A stretch of 7,110 nucleotides of DNA from Christensenellaceae bacterium. GTDB taxonomy: Bacteria > Bacillota > Clostridia > Christensenellales > DTU072. A model generated the notes under the pieces. The model ran no database searches, was not told the origin of the DNA, and worked only from the letters and a program-made list of their open reading frames with translations. Every line of letters starts with the position of its first letter. Position 1 is the stretch's first letter. Both the position numbers and the translations under genes were made by a program. Location of the stretch: the NCBI GenBank assembly GCA_031260775.1, contig JAISKW010000046.1:1-7110 (forward strand). The letters run 5' to 3'. Below, one piece after another: positions 1 through 5,700 of the stretch.

Positions 1-11
1 TTTTTAGATAG

Positions 12-68
12 AATTTTCGCGAATTGATTGAGTTTATTGGACATAATCGATTGAAATTCGCGGAAATT
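12..68. repeat. Inverted repeat upstream of the DUF1538-PII operon
   Basis: The left arm AATTTTCGCGAATT (12-25) is the reverse complement of the right arm AATTCGCGGAAATT (55-68) at 13 of 14 positions, with a 29-base gap. The left arm contains the perfect 8-base palindrome TTCGCGAA (16-23), so each arm on its own looks like a half-symmetric protein binding site. The gap also holds the palindrome AATCGATT (45-52). No T-run follows the right arm on the + strand, which argues against a simple terminator of an upstream gene. A pair of operator sites is the more natural reading. A long-looped RNA hairpin or the remnant of a small repeat remain possible. Confidence 0.45.
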
Positions 69-97
69 ATAGCAAAAAAGGCGCGCAAGATTTTTAG

Positions 98-126
98 GAT
101 TAATTAATCAGCGGTTACTATAGTAT
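98..126 (+). promoter_or_regulatory. Possible operator palindromes and -10 box before the DUF1538 gene
   Basis: GATTAATTAATC (98-109) is a perfect 12-base palindrome, and TACTATAGTA (116-125) is a perfect 10-base palindrome directly after it. The second contains TATAGT (119-124), five of six matches to a sigma-70 -10 box. The place where a -35 box should sit (around 96-101) is occupied by the first palindrome and shows no TTGACA-like hexamer, as might be expected at an activator-dependent promoter. If the box is used, the transcript would begin near base 131, giving a leader of about 13 bases. This is a candidate only; no start site can be fixed from sequence. Confidence 0.3.
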
Positions 127-143
127 CGGGACGGGTTATAACG

Positions 144-1799
144 GTGAAGATATTACGCAGCTTAAAAGAGGTATTCATCTCATCATTGCCATTATTGGCG
201 ATGATTATTATAGTGTGCGTTTTTGTATCTCCGATGAAAACCGTGGAGGATTACATCAAATTGCTTGTCGGCTATGTCTTTGTTGTAATCGGTCAAACAT
301 TGTTTCTAATCGGCTTGGACAGCAGTATTTTACCTATCGGTAAAATGGTCGGCGGCTCGCTTATTAAACTTAAAAAAACCGCTCTTATTGTCCTTTTCGG
401 CTTCGTTTTCGGGCTGCTTGCAACCGTTGCCGAGCCAGCACTCGCCGTGCTTGCCGGGCAGGTACACATTATCAACAACGCAATCAACCACACCCTATTT
501 ATTTGGATTTTAGGAGTCGGCATAGGCGTTGCCGTTGCCCTCGCGCTGTTTAGGGTTATTAAAGACATCAACATAAAGCTTTGCTTTGCGGTGCTTTATA
601 TTTTAACCTTTATCCTCGTGTTTTTTGTGCCCGACCAATTCCGCGCGCTTGCGTTCGACGGCAGCGGTGCGACAACGGGCGACGTTTCCGTTCCGTTCAT
701 CTTAGCTTTGGGGATGGGCGTTTCCACCACAATGAGTAAATCCCGTACCAATGACGAAAGCTTTGGTATTATCGGTATTGCTTCGGTCGGGCCCATTATC
801 GCCGTGTTCATTTACGGTATGATTTTGGGCAACGGTAACATAAACCCCTATACCCCCGGCGAGGGAACGGGCTTCGGCGGCATTGTTTTAGAAAATCTTT
901 CAAATGTCGCGCTTGCTATTATCCCGATAATCGTAATTTTCTTTTTGTTCCAATTGTTTCTTATCAAACTTCCTCGGCGGCAATTAATGCGTATTTTGTT
1001 CGGCTCGCTTGTTGTTTTTATCGGGCTTTTGATATTCCTTGTAGGCATAGACTACGGCTTTGCGCTCGCGGGCAAGCATATCGGCGAGGCGTTTATGGAA
1101 GCGGAGCGACCCGATTGGTTCATGTGGTTACTACTGCCCGTCGGATTTATTTTGGGGTTTGCAATAACGCTGAGCGAACCGGCAGTCGTAGTTTTGGGCG
1201 AACAGGTTGAGGACATCACAAACGGACACATCAAAAAAGGTGTAATACGCCTAACACTCGCAATCGGTATCGGGCTTGCCGCGCTTTTGTCGGTTCTAAA
1301 AATACTAACGGATGTTAATATCCTGTGGTTCCTGATTCCGCTGTATGCAATATCGCTGTTGCTTTTAATCGTCACACCTAAACTGTTTGTCGGCTTGGCA
1401 TTCGACAGCGGCGGCGTAACGGGCGGCGCGATTACCTCGGCATTTTTAACACCGCTTACCTTGGGAATAAGTATGTCGTTGAACCAAGACATCTTAGTTT
1501 CGGGCTTCGGTATGATTGCGTTCGTATCGGTAATGCCGTTAATTGCCGTACAGGTGTTGGGTATTATCTACAAAATCAAACTTGCAAAGTACGAAACCGA
1601 GAGCGTATCGCAGGTTCAAACCGAGCTGTCACAGCTTAACGAGCTCGCTCTTTTGGCGGATTTAGGCGAAGAAACAGCTCCCGAAATTGATATTACGGAG
1701 CCCGAAACGGCAGAAACAACCGATGAAGTGCCCGCCACTGCCGGTGAGGATATTAAGGATACCGAAGAGGAAAACAAGGAGGATAACGGAAATGAATAG
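144..1799 (+). CDS. DUF1538 family multi-pass membrane protein (putative transporter)
   Basis: A 551-residue integral membrane protein made of two homologous halves, each with the DUF1538 pattern. The landmarks recur about 249 residues apart: AEPALAVLAGQV (96-107) matches SEPAVVVLGEQV (344-355), and FDGSGATTG (171-179) matches FDSGGVTGG (420-428). Hydrophobic stretches suggest about five or six helices per half. The conserved Glu-Pro pairs inside membrane segments and the Gly/Thr-rich FD-x-G-G loops look like transport or gating elements, but the family has no established substrate. After the last helix (ending near 478) come a charged helical stretch (480-508) and a tail (509-551) with 18 acidic and 2 basic residues, probably cytoplasmic. 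The start is GTG. It has no strong ribosome binding site, but a stop codon at 105 bars any useful upstream start, and the N-terminal LKEV..SSLPLL stretch fits the family. Two PII-like genes follow directly, suggesting ligand-controlled transport. Family assignment is firm; the transport role is inferred. Confidence 0.88.
   Translation: MKILRSLKEVFISSLPLLAMIIIVCVFVSPMKTVEDYIKLLVGYVFVVIGQTLFLIGLDSSILPIGKMVGGSLIKLKKTALIVLFGFVFGLLATVAEPALAVLAGQVHIINNAINHTLFIWILGVGIGVAVALALFRVIKDINIKLCFAVLYILTFILVFFVPDQFRALAFDGSGATTGDVSVPFILALGMGVSTTMSKSRTNDESFGIIGIASVGPIIAVFIYGMILGNGNINPYTPGEGTGFGGIVLENLSNVALAIIPIIVIFFLFQLFLIKLPRRQLMRILFGSLVVFIGLLIFLVGIDYGFALAGKHIGEAFMEAERPDWFMWLLLPVGFILGFAITLSEPAVVVLGEQVEDITNGHIKKGVIRLTLAIGIGLAALLSVLKILTDVNILWFLIPLYAISLLLLIVTPKLFVGLAFDSGGVTGGAITSAFLTPLTLGISMSLNQDILVSGFGMIAFVSVMPLIAVQVLGIIYKIKLAKYETESVSQVQTELSQLNELALLADLGEETAPEIDITEPETAETTDEVPATAGEDIKDTEEENKEDNGNE
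1776..1782 (+). promoter_or_regulatory. Ribosome binding site for the first PII-like gene
   Basis: AAGGAGG is a near-perfect Shine-Dalgarno sequence lying inside the end of the DUF1538 gene, 9 bases before the ATG at 1792. It fixes that ATG as the start. The reading frame is open further upstream to 1687, but those codons only shadow the acidic tail of the preceding gene and have no ribosome binding site of this quality. Confidence 0.85.
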
Positions 1800-2100
1800 C
1801 GGAGAGATTGTACAGCTAACGGTAATAGCGCAAAGGGGTCTGAAGCAAGACTTAGTCAACGGCGTAGCGGAACACGGAGGGCTTCTGATTAACACCGTAT
1901 ACGGCAGAGGATTTGTAAAAAGTAACGACTTTTTAGAGGCGTTCGGGTTCGTAAACGAGAGCGATAAAATTGTAATAACGGCATTGACCGCGGCGGCAAA
2001 CGTCGATAAGATTTTTGCTATGTTGAACGAACGGTTCGAATTTAACAAACCAAACACGGGTATTGCGTTTACAATACCCGTAAACGGCTTAACCCGTTAA
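1792..2100 (+). CDS. PII-like (GlnB-fold) regulatory protein, first of two
   Basis: A 102-residue cytoplasmic protein with the beta-alpha-beta-beta-alpha-beta order of the PII/ferredoxin-like fold. In order: strand IVQLTVIA (6-13), helix LKQDLVNGVAEHGG (17-30), strand LLINTVYGRG (31-40), a loop of about 18 residues (41-58), strand KIVITALTA (59-67), helix from about 69 to 83, and the closing segment NKPNTGIAFTIPV (85-97), which sits where canonical PII has its ATP-binding B-loop and last strand. PII proteins are trimers that bind adenine nucleotides and effectors in the clefts between subunits. The loop lacks the classic RQKGHTELYRG T-loop sequence and its uridylylated Tyr, so GlnD-type modification is not expected. 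The start overlaps the DUF1538 stop by 8 bases, so the two are probably translationally coupled and work together. It is PII-like rather than a standard GlnB/GlnK; the ligand cannot be told from sequence. Confidence 0.82.
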   Translation: MNSGEIVQLTVIAQRGLKQDLVNGVAEHGGLLINTVYGRGFVKSNDFLEAFGFVNESDKIVITALTAAANVDKIFAMLNERFEFNKPNTGIAFTIPVNGLTR

Positions 2101-2114
2101 TATATAGACAATAT

Positions 2115-2119
2115 AGGAG
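2115..2119 (+). promoter_or_regulatory. Ribosome binding site for the second PII-like gene
   Basis: AGGAG is followed 4 bases later by the ATG at 2124, in the 23-base gap after the first PII-like stop codon. The spacing is slightly short but supports this ATG as the start. No terminator or promoter is visible in the gap, so the two genes share a transcript. Confidence 0.7.
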
Positions 2120-2123
2120 AAAA

Positions 2124-2447
2124 ATGGAAAATACAGAAAACATAAAGGCGTTATATATCATAGTAAATGCGGGTTTCAGCGACGAAGCAGTCGAAATCAC
2201 GCGAAATTGCGGAGCGAGAGGCGCAACGCTTATTAACGCGCGAGGAACGGGTCAGCAGTTAAAAACGATATTAGGCATCGCCTATGAGCCCGAAAAGGAA
2301 ATAATAATCAGTCTTGTTCCGGAACATATCGCGGATAGGATAATCACCGCAATCAAGGAAAATATCGGCGTAAATACCCCGTCGCAAGGTATTTGCTATA
2401 CAATGCCCGTCGATAAGATGACGCTAATCAGCAAGCCGCGCGATTAA
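2124..2447 (+). CDS. PII-like (GlnB-fold) regulatory protein, second of two
   Basis: A 107-residue cytoplasmic protein with the same fold order as its neighbour but a clearly different sequence. In order: strand IKALYIIVN (7-15), helix SDEAVEITRNCGARG (19-33), strand ATLINARGTG (34-43), loop to about 58, strand EIIISLVP (59-66), helix HIADRIITAIKEN (68-80), then NTPSQGICYTMPV (84-96) and a last strand MTLIS (99-103). Conserved points shared with the first protein are the LIN-x-x-x-G strand end (36-41) and N-x-P-x-x-GI-x-(F/Y)T-x-PV near the C-terminus. The T-loop signature and modifiable Tyr of GlnB are absent, and the equivalent loop (about 42-58) is unrelated to that of the neighbour. Like its partner it probably binds a nucleotide or small effector and acts on the DUF1538 protein. 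Whether the two form mixed trimers or read different signals is open. A hairpin terminator follows about 43 bases downstream. Confidence 0.82.
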   Translation: MENTENIKALYIIVNAGFSDEAVEITRNCGARGATLINARGTGQQLKTILGIAYEPEKEIIISLVPEHIADRIITAIKENIGVNTPSQGICYTMPVDKMTLISKPRD

Positions 2448-2489
2448 TCGGCTAAAAACACCGCTTTATGTATTAGTTATCTTAGAATT

Positions 2490-2522
2490 GCAGGCGGTGA
2501 GAAATTGCCTGCTTATTTTGTT
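2490..2522 (+). terminator. Probable intrinsic terminator of the DUF1538-PII operon
   Basis: GCAGGC (2490-2495) and GCCTGC (2507-2512) form a perfect 6-base stem, 5 of 6 pairs being G-C, around an 11-base loop. TTATTTTGTT follows directly as an interrupted T-tract. It lies 43 bases past the stop of the second PII-like gene. The stem is short and the T-run is broken by A and G, so termination may be partial. Confidence 0.6.
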
Positions 2523-2545
2523 ACCCTAAAAAGGTGTGGGGCATC

Positions 2546-2637
2546 TGCATATAGTTTCATCACCCTGCGCGAAATATAAGAACCGATTACGTAGAAAGTT
2601 ACACGATAATTTGCATGTAATTTTGTCACCCTGCACG
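2546..2637 (+). repeat. Two copies of a 26-base intergenic direct repeat
   Basis: The copies at 2546-2571 and 2612-2637 agree at 21 of 26 positions and start 66 bases apart. Both begin TGCAT and share the core TCACCCTGC. The second copy leads into the palindromic element at 2624-2696; the first seems to be a decayed half of a similar unit. The core resembles TGTCA(C/T)(C/T)CTG intergenic repeats that are frequent in genomes of uncultured Clostridia. That link is from memory of such repeats, not from a search. Confidence 0.5.
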
Positions 2638-2696
2638 GAGTCGCAGAGTCCAATCTTTACGGTTTATGAATTCTGCCCCTCCCTCGCAGAATGACA
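2624..2696. repeat. Short intergenic element with inverted ends (REP/MITE-like)
   Basis: The left end TGTCACCCTGC (2624-2634) and right end GCAGAATGACA (2686-2696) are reverse complements at 9 of 11 positions, bounding a 73-base unit with no coding capacity. The inside holds CGGAGTCGCAGAGTCC (2636-2651), which resembles the body of widespread TGTCA-x-x-CTG repeats. No transposase is present, so if mobile it would need one supplied from elsewhere in the genome. It separates the PII operon terminator from the next promoter. Confidence 0.5.
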
Positions 2697-2729
2697 GCAC
2701 GGTTGTTTACTCCCTTGAAAAACTTATGC

Positions 2730-2758
2730 TTGTTCGGCACATCGCGCGCGTATATAAT
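2730..2758 (+). promoter_or_regulatory. Sigma-70-type promoter of the giant surface-protein gene
   Basis: A -35 box TTGTTC (2730-2735), a 17-base spacer and a perfect -10 box TATAAT (2753-2758) give a strong match to a housekeeping promoter. A second overlapping TATAAT lies at 2758-2763 but would give a 22-base spacer. Transcription from the first box would begin around 2765-2767, essentially at the ATG at 2767, so the message may be leaderless. A weaker alternative is TTGTTT (2703-2708) with TATGCT (2725-2730), 16 bases apart, which would give a leader of roughly 30 bases. Confidence 0.65.
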
Positions 2759-2766
2759 ATAATAGT

Positions 2767-5700
2767 ATGGAGAAAAGATTTCCTCTTTTTTGTCGAACAA
2801 AAAAAACGTCCGTCGGGATTAGCGCCGTCGCGGCGGGTTTTATTTTGCTTTTATTGTGCGTATTTGCGTTTATGCTTCCGCTTGCCGGGTCGGCAGGCAA
2901 GGATAAACCCGCGGAGGCGGTAGTCGTCCAAATCCCGTCGGCAATAATTTCTTATGCTTCGGGCGCGCCTACACCCTCCGGCGATTGGCAAATAGGCGGC
3001 GGAGGCAATTCATTTGACACGGAAATCAGAGTGACCGTAATGTACACCGGGGGCAGACCCGCGCTTTCGACGTTAGCAATCCCCGGGGCTCCGGGCTGCT
3101 ATACTGCGCAAACTCTTATCGATTACGGCGTCCCTTCGGCGTGGGCGGTTCAACTTGAACCGGACGTGTTAGCTTATCCTGACGTTGAAGCACGATCCCC
3201 GGCTTCGCTTGTTAACGTAAAAATGAGCAAGCAGGTATTCACTCTCGGACAAGGCGGATACACGTCATCCTACACGACCCCGGAGGTAATTCCCGCTCTT
3301 GCGGCTCCCGTAACTTCACCTGATACATACGGACAAAGTCTCACTCGCTATGCGTTGAGTATGACCGGGCAAGAGGCAATCATAATTACTGCCGAAATTC
3401 AATTTTCAGGAAGCGAGCCTAACGAAACCGTGTCTTTCACCTTTAACAATTCGCTTCGCGATAATTATGCCCCGTTTTTTGTTATTCCCGCGGACGAGTC
3501 ATGGCACAACAATGACGTCAGCATCAGCCTTAATTTGAATAACGTCGATGCGAACAGCCAAATCGGTATGAGAGGCAGCGGCGTATACAAAGTTCAATTT
3601 TGGCTTAAATCCGATTATGAAGAATGCCCTACGCCCAGCTTGCCCGGGGAAAACGACAAAAAATATATAGGCCAGGAGATATATTACAGCAACAATAACC
3701 TTTCAAATTATACGGTAACGGTAACCGACTCGCGCGAATATTGTATTGTCGTATATGACAAGGTAGGTCTTAGCATTGCAGTACCGTTCAGCAGGAAAAT
3801 TGACCGTGAGACCCCGACAATTTTGACCCCGGATTATTCGCCGGGCGATATACCGTCGTTTATGACGACGGATACCGGCGCGTGGCAGAATTCCTTAAAG
3901 GCGGAGGTGATTAATATCGGCGACATTCCGGAGGATTTACCTTTGGGCAAACTGAGTTCGGGCATTCAAACCATTACGATTAGGCACTTTACGTCAAGCG
4001 GCACTGCGCTGCCGGTATCTTTTTCGCAGACGGAAATCTTGGCCGGCGAACCGGTCCCGACCCCGACAGGCCGTTCCAACTTAAATTTCAACGTTACGGA
4101 TTGGTACAATTACGAAATCACGGTAAGAGACTATGCCGGCAACACAAGAACGGAAACGTTTTCGCGAAAGGTTGATATGACTCCGCCGACAATCACCACA
4201 AACACCGTAACTTATGCGGAAAACAACGTAAACATATCGAGTTCTGCCGTAACCAATACTTGGAGAAGCTCCGACATCCGAGCGCGGCTTTACGGTACGG
4301 GGCTGACAGACGGAATAGTAGAGGCGGCAACTGCCTCAGGTGTCGACGCCGTATATTTCAGAGCATATCCGAGCAGTTATGCGGGAACCCCTTTGGCATC
4401 GGAGGTCGCAGACACCTCAGGCGGAGGAATAAAAGTAGAAAGAGACGCTAACGGTTATCATTCATATTTCCTAACCTCGTATAATGTGTACGCCTTCACA
4501 ATAAAGGATAACGCCGGAAACTACTCGCAGGTTTGGACAATTAAGCCGCTGATAGATAAAACGGTTATCACTTCCGCGAGTTTTGCATATTCCTCAAATT
4601 CATTCGGCACATTAATGCAAACCGCACTCGGAAGCCGTACATACAGATATTTTTATGCGGAAGGAAGCACGGAGGCGGACAGATATATAACCTTTTCGGT
4701 CGCTTTAAGCAACGCAGGCGAGAACGTTCCCAGCGGCTTATATGTAGAGCGTTCTACGGGCGGGAATACATGGTCGCGGACATCGGACGGTTTTATTACC
4801 ATGCCGGGCAGCGCGTTAAGCTCATGGACCGGCTCATGGACCGGCGGTGCAGGTAATTTTACAAACAAAGCGACGTTCGGAAGCGACCAAAATGCGGAGT
4901 ATAGATTCCGGGTAGTAACGGGTGCGGGCATGGTGATTGAAGTTTCGGGAACTGCGGATATAAAAATAGAAATGCAGTTGCCCTCAACCACCGTAACATT
5001 ATTGACTACGGGCGGCGCAAACAAAAACAACGTTTGGACTGAATTAACACTCCGTGCAACGTGCAATTGGACGAATTTCAGTACGAGTCCGTCAAAATCG
5101 GCAAAGTTTCAATACGCTTCGTTTACTGAAGCGCAGCTTAACGCGATACGCATCGCGGGCAGCGGAAGCGGAGGAGCGTACGAGGGCATTACCGAGTTAA
5201 ACGAGACTTTCTTTACGGCGTTCGAGGCTACGGCAAACGCATGGGATTGGGATTCGGGCTCGGATTATGTAACGGCAAGTCAAAGGTCGGTTGCAAATAT
5301 CGGCGATTCGGGCAGCGGCATAACATATCATTATTTCAGGGTGATTTCGATGGCGGGCAGAGTTTCGTCTCTTTCGAAGGTAATTTCAAAGTTAGACAAG
5401 TCTTTGAGCGGCGTAAACTATCGAACGATTGTTAAAAACGACTTTAACTATACCCTTACATTTAACAAGGAAGGTAACGAACCTTATGTAACAACATCCT
5501 CTGCCCCTGTTTGGGCGGACGGAGACGGCGTAAAAGTAGCATTTAGCGGAAATAAAATTGCACAGGATGGCGAAAATATTAACTCGTTGAGCGGACTTCG
5601 GTTATTTTATTCACTCGACCTGGGGAGTGAATTAGTCGCAAAAACATGGGTTCCCATGATGAATTCGGCGAAACAAGGCACTTATGATGTCGATGATTTC

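Noticed and set aside
1052..1492. Open frame of 146 codons on the - strand inside the DUF1538 gene
   Set aside because: It is antisense to a clearly conserved membrane protein. Its product is a Ser/Pro/Thr-rich sequence without domain character, and no ribosome binding site supports it. Other - strand frames at 293-574, 596-811 and 848-1048 fail for the same reasons.
1687..1791. Upstream extension of the first PII-like gene by 35 codons
   Set aside because: The extra residues are Arg/Lys/Pro-rich shadow translation of the acidic tail. The AAGGAGG at 1776-1782 and the start of the fold both point to the ATG at 1792.
1662..2057. Open frame of 131 codons on the - strand across the DUF1538/PII-like junction
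   Set aside because: It opposes two supported genes with good start signals. The translated sequence has no recognisable pattern and arises from codon bias on the coding strand.
2546..2696. CRISPR-like repeat array
   Set aside because: Only two imperfect direct copies are present, the spacing is not followed by a third unit, and one copy is the arm of an inverted repeat. No cas genes are nearby.
2848..2859. Possible lipoprotein signal (L-L-L-C, Cys at residue 31) in the giant protein
   Set aside because: The residues before Cys31 do not fit the usual small-residue lipobox, and the hydrophobic stretch continues for about nine residues past the Cys. A normal signal peptide or membrane anchor fits better.
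2666..2923. Small + strand frame of 85 codons before and over the start of the giant gene
   Set aside because: It begins inside the palindromic repeat, has no ribosome binding site and overlaps the signal-peptide region of the 1448-codon frame in another phase. The product has no plausible protein character.
4653..5066. Open frame of 137 codons on the - strand inside the giant gene
   Set aside because: It is fully antisense to an uninterrupted coding frame with consistent modules. The same applies to short + strand frames at 4260-4451 and 5241-5435, which are out-of-phase shadows.
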